Shown here: positions 36,807 through 45,182 of the stretch, piece after piece | Layout of the letters: every line of letters starts with the position of its first letter | Position numbering within the stretch: position 1 is the stretch's first letter | Assembly: GCA_026416715.1 (NCBI GenBank) | Contig: JAOAEQ010000006.1 | Coordinates: forward strand, 18,598-82,597 | Reading direction: 5' to 3' | DNA from: a bacterium | GTDB lineage: Bacteria > UBP4 > UBA4092 > JAOAEQ01 | Length of the DNA: 64,000 bases | Made by a program: the position numbers and the translations under genes | The notes under the pieces: generated by a model | What the model was told of the DNA's origin: nothing | The model's input: the letters and a program-made list of their open reading frames with translations, nothing else | Database searches by the model: none

Positions 36807-37967
36807 ATGGATTATTTTTTAACTGATGAACAAAAAATGATTCAAGAGTTGGCGTATCGGATAGCAATTGATAAAGTTGCGCCAGTCGCTGCGCAGTTAG
36901 ATGAAACTGAAGAGTTTCCTTGGGATTTAATGAAAGTTATGGCAGAAGCGGATTTATTCGGGTTATATATAGCACCGGAGTATGGCGGGTTTGGTGGCGG
37001 TTGTTTTGAGTTATCGTTAGCGGTTGAACAGATTTCGCGTGCTTGTGGTGGGGTAGCGGTATGCTATGCGGCAACCGCGCTCGGTACGTTTCCGATAATT
37101 CTTTTTGGGAACGAGGAACAGAAAAGGAAATATCTTCCTGACATCGCTAAGGGGAAAAAACTTGCAGCGTTCGGATTAACTGAACCGGATGCCGGTAGCG
37201 ATGCCGGGGGAATTAAAACCACTGCAACGAAAGATGGCGATTATTACATACTCAACGGGACTAAACAGTGGATTACCAACGGCGGCGAAGCAGAAGTTTA
37301 TACTATTATTGCGATGACTGACCGAACGAAAGGAGCGCGCGGTGCTACCGCATTTATTGTTGATAAAGGAACGCCTGGGTTTTCTTTCGGGAAAAAAGAA
37401 AAGAAGATGGGAATTCGTTGTTCCGCGACGCGCGAATTGATTTTTGATAACTGTCGGGTTCATAAATCCGCGGTGCTTGGAAAAGAAGGTATGGGATTCA
37501 TGGTAGCTATGAAAACATTAGATAATGCACGACCTGGTGTCGCGGCGCAAGCAGTTGGAATTGCACAAGGTGCGCTTGATGCGGCGATAGAGTATGCCCG
37601 AACCCGAGTCCAGTTTAACCAACCGATATCAAGTTTTCAAGCGATTCAGCATAAACTTGCGGATATGGCAACTGAAATTGAGGCGGCGCGCGCATTGGTA
37701 TATGCAGCAGCGCGTATGGTTGATAGCGGTGCAAAAAATGTTTCGAAAGAATGCGCGATGAGTAAATTGTTTGCTTCAGATGTCTGTATGCGGGTTACTA
37801 CTGAAGCGGTGCAGATTTTCGGTGGCTATGGTTATATGCGGGATTATCCTATGGAAAAACGGATGCGGGATGCAAAAATCACCCAGATCTATGAAGGGAC
37901 AAATGAAATTCAGCGGAATGTCATCGCATTAGCGTTAATTAAAGAAAGCGCAAGCAAGGAAAAGTAA
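36807..37967 (+). CDS. acyl-CoA dehydrogenase (FAD)
   Basis: The 386-residue flavoenzyme has the FAD/substrate signature FGLTEPDAGSDAGGIKTTA, WITNGGEAEVY and the C-terminal QIFGGYGYMRDYPMEKRMRD. The catalytic base is the Glu of QIYEGTNEIQRNVIA. It oxidises acyl-CoA to enoyl-CoA, or runs in reverse with a suitable donor, and exchanges electrons with Etf. AGGAG lies 9 nt before the ATG. The neighbouring etfB and ferredoxin-bearing etfA make a bifurcating acyl-CoA dehydrogenase/Etf system plausible, as in butyryl- or caffeyl-CoA reductases. Chain length cannot be assigned. Confidence 0.92.
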   Translation: MDYFLTDEQKMIQELAYRIAIDKVAPVAAQLDETEEFPWDLMKVMAEADLFGLYIAPEYGGFGGGCFELSLAVEQISRACGGVAVCYAATALGTFPIILFGNEEQKRKYLPDIAKGKKLAAFGLTEPDAGSDAGGIKTTATKDGDYYILNGTKQWITNGGEAEVYTIIAMTDRTKGARGATAFIVDKGTPGFSFGKKEKKMGIRCSATRELIFDNCRVHKSAVLGKEGMGFMVAMKTLDNARPGVAAQAVGIAQGALDAAIEYARTRVQFNQPISSFQAIQHKLADMATEIEAARALVYAAARMVDSGAKNVSKECAMSKLFASDVCMRVTTEAVQIFGGYGYMRDYPMEKRMRDAKITQIYEGTNEIQRNVIALALIKESASKEK

Positions 37968-37971
37968 ACGA

Positions 37972-38060
37972 TAGAACAGAGGAACGCAGGAACAAAAGAA
38001 CCGGAAAATATCATAAGATTTCGCAGGTATGTTTTGACGTTCTTATGTTTTTACGTTTTT
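37972..38060. repeat. GAAC/GTTC octamer inverted repeat with ATCATAAGATT core (copy 2)
   Basis: GAACAGAG, GAACGCAG, GAACAAAA and GAACCGGA run at exact 8-nt spacing. The core ATCATAAGATT follows at 38010-38020, then TTTTGACG, TTCTTATG and TTTTTACG. The layout mirrors copy 1 at 29331-29412. It fills the acd-etfB gap. Confidence 0.7.
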
Positions 38061-38075
38061 CAGTTGGTTTTAACT

Positions 38076-38861
38076 ATGAATATTGTCGTGAGTATAAAAC
38101 AAGTGCCTGATACTACAGAAGTACGGATTAATCCGGAAACTAACACCTTAATCCGTGATGGGGTTCCGAGTATAGTGAATCCGTTTGATATGTATGCAAT
38201 CGAAGAAGCGATTCGATTGAAAGAGCGGTTCGGCGGAACCACTACAGTCATCACGATGGGACCACCGCAAGCAAAAGAAGCGTTACGAACTGCAATTTCT
38301 ATGGGGATAGATGAGGGAATATTAGTTTCAGACCGAGCGTTTGCTGGGTCTGATACCTGGGCAACGTCGTTAACATTGGCTGCAACTATCAGAAAACTCG
38401 GAAATATCGATCTGATTATCTGCGGAAAACAAGCGATGGATGGAGATACAGCTCAGGTTGGTCCAGGAATAGCTGAACATCTGCAGATTCCATTTGTAGC
38501 GTATGTTAAAAAAGTAGAAGATGTTAACAATGGAATCATTCGAGTCCAACGGCTGATGGAAGAAGGATATGATGTTATCGAGATGCCGCTACCGGCGTTA
38601 ATCACCGTAGTTAAAGAAATTAATGAACCGCGGATTCCTTCGCTCAAAGGGCTTATGCGGGCAAAAAAATTTGAACCGAAAGTTTTTACCGCAAACGATT
38701 TGGCGGTTAATCCGGATGAAATTGGATTGAAAGGATCACCGACCTTAGTCACGCGGATATTCACGCCGCAACCGAAAGGAAAAGGTGAAATTTTAAGCGG
38801 AACAATTGAACATCAGGTCGAAACGCTGATATCAAAGTTACGTGAGCAAAAAATAATTTAG
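38076..38861 (+). CDS. etfB: electron transfer flavoprotein beta subunit
   Basis: Translation from 38076 gives 261 residues starting MNIVVSIKQVPDT, the usual EtfB N-terminus; an upstream TTG would run through repeat DNA. Motifs include NPFDMYAIEEAIRLKE, VITMGPPQAKEALRTAIS, ICGKQAMDGDTAQVGPGIAEHL and the C-terminal KGLMRAKKFEP. EtfB pairs with EtfA to carry electrons between acyl-CoA dehydrogenase and other carriers. No Shine-Dalgarno sequence is evident. etfA follows after 50 nt. Confidence 0.93.
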   Translation: MNIVVSIKQVPDTTEVRINPETNTLIRDGVPSIVNPFDMYAIEEAIRLKERFGGTTTVITMGPPQAKEALRTAISMGIDEGILVSDRAFAGSDTWATSLTLAATIRKLGNIDLIICGKQAMDGDTAQVGPGIAEHLQIPFVAYVKKVEDVNNGIIRVQRLMEEGYDVIEMPLPALITVVKEINEPRIPSLKGLMRAKKFEPKVFTANDLAVNPDEIGLKGSPTLVTRIFTPQPKGKGEILSGTIEHQVETLISKLREQKII

Positions 38862-38911
38862 CAATGTTGTTTGAAATTTAAATTTTTTAACTTTAGGATT
38901 TATACGACTAT

Positions 38912-40177
38912 ATGAGTATTAAAATACTTTTTGACAAATGTACCGGATGTACGTTATGTGTGAAAGTATGTCCGTTTAGCGCAATGCAAATGGTTGACCG
39001 GGACTCGGTACCGGAAGCGATTCCTGCTTCTTCTGCGGTAACGCCGACGACGCGTAAGTTATCGAAAAAAGTGGTGATTATAGATTTGGATAAATGTACC
39101 CTATGTGGTGCTTGTGTTCCGGAATGTAAATTCGATGCAATTGACTTGAAAAAAGAAGAACTATCTCAACCTGCGGTAGCGACTGATGCATATAAAGGGG
39201 TTTGGGTGTTTGCAGAACAACGGGAGCAGAAAATTCAACCGGTAGTCTATGAACTTCTCGGTGAAGGACGGAAACTTGCCGACCAGCTCGGAGAAGAACT
39301 TGCTGCGGTCTTGTTCGGTTATGGAATGCAAGAACAGGCGCAAGAATTGATTTATTATGGTGCGGATAAAGTCTATTATATGGACGACCCGATTTTCCAG
39401 GAGTTCCAAGATGACCCATACTCCGAAGCGATGAAACGGTTGGTAGTCAAATATAAACCGTCTATCCTGTTAACTGGTGCAACGAATATTGGTCGTTCGT
39501 TTATTCCGCAAATTGCTATTAAACTTTATACCGGATTAACTGCTGATTGTACCGGATTAGCCATCGAGCCGGAAACAAAACTTCTTCTTCAGACTCGACC
39601 GGCATTCGGTGGAAATTTAATGGCGGTTATTAAGTGCCCAAACAAACGGCCGCAAATGGCAACGGTTCGACATAAAGTAATGAAAAAAGCTGAGCGAAAC
39701 CCGACACGCACAGGACAGGTTATCGTTGAACCGATCGGGGCTCCACTTCCTTGCAGAACCAAATTGATTCATAAAGTAGCAGAAGCGCTTACTACTGTTA
39801 AACTTGAAGAAGCAGATATTATTGTTAGTGGCGGGCGTGGACTTGGGAAAGCAGAAAATTTCAAACTGATTGAAGAATTAGCGATTCTATTAAATGCAGC
39901 TGTCGGTGCATCGCGTGCTGCCGTTGATGCCGGTTGGATACCCTATTCGCATCAAGTTGGCCAAACTGGGAAAACGGTATGTCCAAAACTTTATATTGCA
40001 GTCGGTATTTCTGGCTCTATCCAGCATCTTGCTGGTATGGGAAGTTCGGATACCATTGTGGCTATCAATCGCGACCCGCACGCACCAATTTTCAATCATT
40101 GCACCTACGGTATTGTTGGTGACCTTTTCGAAGTTGTCCCCTTGTTAACCAAACGGATTAAAGAAATCTGTAATTAA
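38912..40177 (+). CDS. etfA: electron transfer flavoprotein alpha subunit with N-terminal 2x[4Fe-4S] ferredoxin domain
   Basis: The 421-residue protein begins with a ferredoxin module: Cys10, 13, 16, 20 and Cys62, 65, 68, 72 each bind a [4Fe-4S] cluster. The EtfA body follows (about 90-421), with the FAD-binding C-terminus [51 protein letters not shown] and [13 protein letters not shown]. This fused layout is known from the caffeyl-CoA reductase EtfA of Acetobacterium (CarE) and related bifurcating complexes that couple acyl-CoA reduction to ferredoxin. It closes the acd-etfB-etfA set; 44 nt further lies palindrome B. Confidence 0.93.
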   Translation: MSIKILFDKCTGCTLCVKVCPFSAMQMVDRDSVPEAIPASSAVTPTTRKLSKKVVIIDLDKCTLCGACVPECKFDAIDLKKEELSQPAVATDAYKGVWVFAEQREQKIQPVVYELLGEGRKLADQLGEELAAVLFGYGMQEQAQELIYYGADKVYYMDDPIFQEFQDDPYSEAMKRLVVKYKPSILLTGATNIGRSFIPQIAIKLYTGLTADCTGLAIEPETKLLLQTRPAFGGNLMAVIKCPNKRPQMATVRHKVMKKAERNPTRTGQVIVEPIGAPLPCRTKLIHKVAEALTTVKLEEADIIVSGGRGLGKAENFKLIEELAILLNAAVGASRAAVDAGWIPYSHQVGQTGKTVCPKLYIAVGISGSIQHLAGMGSSDTIVAINRDPHAPIFNHCTYGIVGDLFEVVPLLTKRIKEICN

Positions 40178-40221
40178 TCAAATCAAATTTTTTAATCAAT
40201 ACGGAATGTGGTTTCTCTAAA

Positions 40222-40264
40222 GGCGCTACGATGAACGAGCTATGAGCTCGTTCATCGTAGCGCC
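40222..40264. repeat. palindromic hairpin element B
   Basis: A perfect 20-bp inverted repeat: 40222-40241 (GGCGCTACGATGAACGAGCT) pairs with 40245-40264 around a 3-nt loop. It starts 44 nt after the etfA stop and has no T-run. It shares the ATGAACGAGCT core with element C at 61789-61830. Confidence 0.9.
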
Positions 40265-40589
40265 ACTATAAGTCTCCTTCTTAGTTCTTCCAAAGTTTTT
40301 CTTTCCTATTGGCAACCAGCATATTTTGAATAATCGAAGTAACATGATGTAACTGAACCGTAACAATTTTCGCAAGACAATACCTCTGCTATTCTGCAGA
40401 AATTAGCCTAAAATATACAGAATATTATATAAAATAGCATAATATAGCAGGCTGTAGGTCAGGTTGGTATAAATTATGCTTTTATATAAGGTTTACGTTG
40501 AATTATTAATCACTTTTACCACTTTTAATATATTCTAAGAACTAGGGAAAGCTCGGGTTTTTTGAAGCGAAAGTTCAGGTATTCCCCGA
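40265..40589. other. intergenic region upstream of the secreted-protein genes
   Basis: This AT-rich DNA has a loose inverted repeat (CTGCTATTCTGCAG near 40387, AATATAGCAG near 40441) and AGCATAAT/ATTATGCT. I recognise no gene or known RNA. Confidence 0.45.
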
Positions 40590-40618
40590 TTGACTATAAA
40601 TATAAGATACCATATAAT
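40590..40618 (+). promoter_or_regulatory. sigma-70-like promoter before the first secreted protein gene
   Basis: TTGACT (40590-40595), a 17-nt spacer and TATAAT (40613-40618). Transcription would begin near 40625, about 64 nt before the start codon at 40689. Confidence 0.7.
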
Positions 40619-40688
40619 TCAACCTTAATACCGTTATAAAAAATTGAAGAATTAAGTAATGTTATAAATAATAGGAGGTGTTTTTTGC

Positions 40689-42479
40689 ATGGACATAAAA
40701 ATAAAAATATATCAACTGGATATAATATCATCTTTAACATTGTGGCTATTGGTGGGTGTCATTTCTATGTATTCACCCTATGCCTATGCGTTGACACCAA
40801 GCGACTATAAAAGCTATAATCCTAATATAGCGTCGGTAAATACGAGTGATTATATCACCATATTATCCGACGGAATAAATACTACTGTGGTCGACCCGGC
40901 AAATGATATTATTTCGATTGAATATCAGCAAAATATGAATACCGGATTCGGGTATTTTAAAGTTAATACACGCGCTTCCGTTACTGGACAGAATATTTTA
41001 ACTTCAAACCGGTATTTTATCTATTTCGACGTAAATGCGGATGGGATAAATGAATATTTGTTGTATAACACGACGCAAGGTGATACGAAATCGGTGCTCT
41101 GCGTCTGGACGACTTTTGGCAACGATACCCGATGGAGCACCAGGTTCGATCCCTCGCCGCCATCTTATGGATACAACGATATGTTATATAATCGAGCAGA
41201 TAATGATAATTTTATCGAGATGGCATGTAAATTGAGTCATATCGGAAATCCACTTGATATCATCCATGCAGCAGCGAGCGCAAATCCGAACGTGTTTCCG
41301 TTTGAATATAATGATCCAGCGCTTGATCCACAGTTTACACCAGGAACTGTTACCCAACCAGGACAAGCGGGGTCAGGTGTATTAATTGTTAATCCTGTTC
41401 AGATCCCTTATGAGCATGGTACAACCTATGCTACTGTAACGGTGTTGGATAGTTCCGTTGTAAAAGTCATTTTTCATTGGTTGTCTGCAAGCTCGACGGT
41501 ATTAAGCTGTTCTACGGTATTACTTTCCGGAATCGGAAATTCAACGACAGTTGAATATCGGAGCGCCGGGATTGGAGACATCGGCACCCATTATTGCCGG
41601 GTAACATTTATCAACAGCACATCGGGACAGGTCGGAGCAAAATATCGAATGTTTCTGGTATATAAAGGCAATCTACCGCCGGAACAGGTGCGGTTGCTAG
41701 CGCCGGAAAATGGACTGAAAACCAATAATCATTCTCCGGAATTTATCTGGAGTCTAGCTATGGATACCGACGGTGACCCGGTTAAATATAAGCTCCAAGT
41801 TGATAACGATAACAATTTTAACTCACCAGAATTCGATTCTGCGTTTAGTTTCAACACGACAACAACATTAAAGTTCTGGTTGCCAACCGATGTCTATTAT
41901 TGGCGAACTATCAGTCAAGATACGTTTAATGCAACGAATACTTCCGAAACGCATTGGTTTATCGCGTTCGATACAATACAAAGCCGCACCATTAACATGC
42001 CGGGAGAATATCTATATTTTCTCGGAACTTGGGATACTCTGACTGAATATACCCCAATTACGTTTAGTGTAATTTCCGTTACCCCCGGAGCAACAGATAC
42101 GGTTGTAATTACGGTATATCATGGGAAACATCCGAACGCTACCGATTCAACAGGACAGCTCGGATCTACCTACTTTTTGCCACGATGGTTTAATATCACC
42201 CAAACTGGTGGGGTAGCAAAAGCGGATATCCTATTTTATTATACTGACCAAGATTTAGCAGCAGCAAATCTCGGGCTGCGTACAGAAAATGATATTGAGC
42301 TGGCAAAATATTCTGAAGGAACATGGACTTGGTATAAATTTCCGGAAATCGGACACAATCCTATGGAAAACTCGATACTGATGTTTGGTGCAACCTCATT
42401 TTCCGATTGGACATTTTCCGGACCGGGCGGGGTACCGGTTGAAATAAGCCGATTTGAAGCGGAAATACTTCAGCCGTAA
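40689..42479 (+). CDS. large secreted protein with one Ig-like/FnIII-like unit
   Basis: AGGAGGTG (40673-40680) is 8 nt before the ATG, an ideal signal. The 596-residue product has an uncleaved-looking N-terminal hydrophobic segment (about 9-34, ending YAYA). A beta-rich N-terminal half (about 35-330) follows, then one DxDGDPVKYKLQVDNDNNF-type unit (about 335-430) like the repeats of the next gene. The C-terminal region of about 165 residues is shared with that protein: FDTI-R, a LGTWD element, VYHGKHP, and FSDWTFSGPGGVPVEISRFE. The Asp-rich loops suggest calcium binding. It is probably surface or secreted; no function is assigned. Its last residues, PVEISRFEAEILQP, look like the start of a strand module that is not continued. 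Confidence 0.75.
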   Translation: MDIKIKIYQLDIISSLTLWLLVGVISMYSPYAYALTPSDYKSYNPNIASVNTSDYITILSDGINTTVVDPANDIISIEYQQNMNTGFGYFKVNTRASVTGQNILTSNRYFIYFDVNADGINEYLLYNTTQGDTKSVLCVWTTFGNDTRWSTRFDPSPPSYGYNDMLYNRADNDNFIEMACKLSHIGNPLDIIHAAASANPNVFPFEYNDPALDPQFTPGTVTQPGQAGSGVLIVNPVQIPYEHGTTYATVTVLDSSVVKVIFHWLSASSTVLSCSTVLLSGIGNSTTVEYRSAGIGDIGTHYCRVTFINSTSGQVGAKYRMFLVYKGNLPPEQVRLLAPENGLKTNNHSPEFIWSLAMDTDGDPVKYKLQVDNDNNFNSPEFDSAFSFNTTTTLKFWLPTDVYYWRTISQDTFNATNTSETHWFIAFDTIQSRTINMPGEYLYFLGTWDTLTEYTPITFSVISVTPGATDTVVITVYHGKHPNATDSTGQLGSTYFLPRWFNITQTGGVAKADILFYYTDQDLAAANLGLRTENDIELAKYSEGTWTWYKFPEIGHNPMENSILMFGATSFSDWTFSGPGGVPVEISRFEAEILQP

Positions 42480-42671
42480 AACGTTAACTAAAAAAGAGTA
42501 CCTTTCTAGGTCTTTATGCCGTTTTATCGGGGTTAAACCGAATGACTTGCGTCCGTTCGGTCTTACTACTCCATAAAAAGCATAATATATTAAGGTTAGT
42601 TATGAAAGGAGGGGGGAATTTTTCATTTAATGAGAAACAAAACTATAACTCTAATAGACATAGGAGGAACT

Positions 42672-44999
42672 ATGAAAAAAATATTGTTTAGTTTGTTTTT
42701 GTGTGTTCTGGCAAGTACCGTTTTCGCCGGAACCGCAGTAACCTATGTTGTAGCCACGTCGGAAGATGATACTTATGCACGAACCGGTGTTAACGCATAT
42801 AGTGCTATCAGTACTATACTGGGTCGAGTTGGAAATAATGATTATTCCGGCTATTTCCGCTGGCAAGTAAATATCCCCATTGGTGCAACGATAACCTATT
42901 CCTTAATTTCAATGCGCGCTTATGCGAACGGGGTTGGCGGTCCGCCATTAGCTGCGTTTTTAATTGATAGCGCTAACTGTCCATCGTTTGCTAGCAGTAA
43001 TCCGGCAGGTATGACTGTTAATGTAGATTCGGTAGATTATACGCCCGGAACCTGGAACGCTGGAACCTGGTATTCAATTCTAACGGTTAATAAATTGATA
43101 CAAATATTTATGAATAAACCGGGATATGCTTCTGGGAACTATATCGGAATACGTATTGGACCGCGTGTTGGATTAGGCGGAGCTGATAAATATCGAACAG
43201 CTTATACCTTCGACCAATCAACATCAACGATATCGAGCGCGAAACTTGTGGTGTATTATAATCAAACCCCGGCGGTCCCAATCGGTTTAGCTCCGTTACA
43301 TAATTCGACTACCTATAATTTACAGCCGCAATTTATTTGGGGTAGTATAACTGACCCAGACGGAGATACGGTATTATATAACTTTGAACTGGATACCGTA
43401 GATACCTTTAATTCCGCTGGGAAAATTAGCGTTACTGGTTCTTCAGCAACAACGTATACGCCGGGATTCAGTTTAGCTCCTGGGAATTGGTATTGGCGAG
43501 TGCAAAGTTTAGATTCGTCAACGAATCCCATTTCAACGTTTGTTACTGCAACTTCTGCATGGTGCGCAACACAGAAAGTAACGATATTAGTCAATCAGCC
43601 ACCAACTGTGGTGACACTACTTGCTCCCCCGAATGCAAGTAGTACCCTTAACCACACGCCAACATTTATTTGGAGCCATGCTACTGACCCAGACGGTGAT
43701 CCGGTCTCCTATAAACTACAAGTAGATGATGATAGTGGGTTCGGGAGCCCGGAATTTGAGAGTGGATTTAGTAGCGCTACGGAAGCAACGCCAGTAAGTG
43801 ATTTAGCAACCGGGTTATACTATTGGCGAGTGATTAGTCAAGACACCTCGCTAGCCAAGAATACCACTTCTGTTTGGACTGTAACTTTGTTAAACCGTCC
43901 ACCAAATGTAGTCTCGTTACTTGCGCCCCCGAATGCAAGTAGTACTAGTAATCATACCCCAACGTTTATCTGGAGCGATGCGACCGACCCGGACGGCGGA
44001 CCAGTTGTATATTCGATTGAAGTATCGACCACTATCAGCTTTGCGAATATTGTATATACTTCTGGATTTGGCAGCGCAACCACCGCAACGCCGAGTAGCG
44101 AGCTCGCAAAAGGGTTATACTACTGGCGAGTGATTAGTCGGGATACATCGCTTGCGCAAAATACTTCAGCCACGTGGTCGGTAACGTTATTAAATCGACC
44201 GCCGAACCCGGTTACGTTAAACCAACCGATTGATTCCGAAAAAACGAATAACCATACGCCGACATTTCTCTGGGCGTATGCTACCGACCCGGACGGAGAC
44301 CCGCTTGAATATAAACTCGAAGTTGATAATAATCCTGATTTCACTAGTCCGGAATTTGAAACTTCGTTTAGCGGGAACAATCAAGCGACGCCAGGATTAC
44401 CGCTTGCAACCGATTTATACTCTTGGCGTGTGATTTGTCAGGATAACTCGTTTGCGCAAGCGACTTCTGCGGTACGAACCTTTATCGCGTTTGATACGAT
44501 CCATCAACGGATAATCAGCAGTGTTGATACTTATACTTTCTATCTCGGTACTTGGGATAGTTCGACCGATTATACGCCGGTCACGCTTGCCGCTAATACG
44601 TTGGTGGGAACAGATACCGTAACGATTTTGGTCTATAATGCAAAACATCCTTTCGCAGCAGATTCAGCGGGTAAAATCAGCCCGCCAGATAAACATTTTA
44701 TATCTCGTTGGTGGTCAATTAGCGGTAACGGAAACATTCAAAATGCGGATATAACCTTTACCTACACTGATTCTGATTTTACTGACGCTAATATTGGCGG
44801 AGCATATACTGAAGCTAACCTTGAATTTGTAAAACGTACAGGTGGGAATTGGACTTGGTATCCAGCGAGCAGTCGGAATACAACGGCAAATTGGGTTAAG
44901 CGTGCTGGTATAACTTCATTTTCAGACTGGACGCTGAGCGGACCAGGTGGTGTACCAGTTGAATTAAGCCGATTTGAAGTTGAAGTAATTAAACCATAA
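42672..44999 (+). CDS. large secreted protein: DNRLRE-like domain plus four Ig/FnIII-like repeats
   Basis: AGGAGG (42662-42667) and the start of the signal peptide (MKKILFSLFLCVLASTVFA) fix the start at 42672, not 42630. The mature N-terminus (about 22-215) resembles DNRLRE-type carbohydrate-associated domains (DDTYARTG, GYFRWQVNIP, SSAKLVVYY). Four Ig/FnIII-like units follow, each with TPTF-WS-ATDPDGDPV-Y and L-YYWRV-SQD cores; the last three have identical 300-nt periodicity. The C-terminal region matches the preceding gene and ends GGVPVELSRFEVEVIKP. The proteins are paralogues by their C-termini. Attachment to a surface or polysaccharide is likely, but no enzyme motif is seen. Confidence 0.8.
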   Translation: MKKILFSLFLCVLASTVFAGTAVTYVVATSEDDTYARTGVNAYSAISTILGRVGNNDYSGYFRWQVNIPIGATITYSLISMRAYANGVGGPPLAAFLIDSANCPSFASSNPAGMTVNVDSVDYTPGTWNAGTWYSILTVNKLIQIFMNKPGYASGNYIGIRIGPRVGLGGADKYRTAYTFDQSTSTISSAKLVVYYNQTPAVPIGLAPLHNSTTYNLQPQFIWGSITDPDGDTVLYNFELDTVDTFNSAGKISVTGSSATTYTPGFSLAPGNWYWRVQSLDSSTNPISTFVTATSAWCATQKVTILVNQPPTVVTLLAPPNASSTLNHTPTFIWSHATDPDGDPVSYKLQVDDDSGFGSPEFESGFSSATEATPVSDLATGLYYWRVISQDTSLAKNTTSVWTVTLLNRPPNVVSLLAPPNASSTSNHTPTFIWSDATDPDGGPVVYSIEVSTTISFANIVYTSGFGSATTATPSSELAKGLYYWRVISRDTSLAQNTSATWSVTLLNRPPNPVTLNQPIDSEKTNNHTPTFLWAYATDPDGDPLEYKLEVDNNPDFTSPEFETSFSGNNQATPGLPLATDLYSWRVICQDNSFAQATSAVRTFIAFDTIHQRIISSVDTYTFYLGTWDSSTDYTPVTLAANTLVGTDTVTILVYNAKHPFAADSAGKISPPDKHFISRWWSISGNGNIQNADITFTYTDSDFTDANIGGAYTEANLEFVKRTGGNWTWYPASSRNTTANWVKRAGITSFSDWTLSGPGGVPVELSRFEVEVIKP
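43620..44519 (+). repeat. three tandem 300-bp coding repeats
   Basis: Units begin at 43620, 43920 and 44220, each 300 bp (100 codons). The first two open with nearly identical DNA, CTTGCTCCCCCGAATGCAAG against CTTGCGCCCCCGAATGCAAG, so recent duplication is likely. The third is more diverged. A longer, older unit precedes them from about 43285. Confidence 0.85.
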
Positions 45000-45041
45000 C
45001 GTATAACGTTGGTCTAACCGCCTCATAGACTAGAGTTGAAG

Positions 45042-45074
45042 CCCAAAGGAGTATGATACTCCTTTGGGTTTTTT
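45042..45074 (+). terminator. Rho-independent terminator
   Basis: A perfect 13-bp stem, CCCAAAGGAGTAT and its complement, around a single-base loop is followed by TTTTTT. It lies 43 nt after the stop of the large secreted protein gene. Confidence 0.92.
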
Positions 45075-45144
45075 GTTGCAAGAAGAATACACAAGGGAAA
45101 ATTTATCGCGAGTTGACTCTCGTTAATTTTTCTTTATCGTCATC

Positions 45145-45173
45145 TTGTAATATTATGAAATTATCCCTATAAT
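45145..45173 (+). promoter_or_regulatory. promoter placed for a leaderless transcript
   Basis: TTGTAA (45145-45150), a 17-nt spacer and TATAAT (45168-45173). The -10 ends 9 nt before the ATG at 45183, so transcription would start at or within 3 nt of the start codon, and no ribosome-binding site fits between. Confidence 0.5.
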
Positions 45174-45182
45174 ATTTGCTCT

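Noticed and set aside
42537-42561. ACCGAA/TTCGGT hairpin before the second large secreted protein gene, considered as a cyclic di-GMP riboswitch
   Set aside because: A 6-bp stem is present but the conserved GEMM sequence blocks are absent.
42630-42671. Upstream ATG extending the second large secreted protein by 14 residues
   Set aside because: The AGGAGG site and the signal peptide both begin at 42672; the extension would bury the signal peptide.
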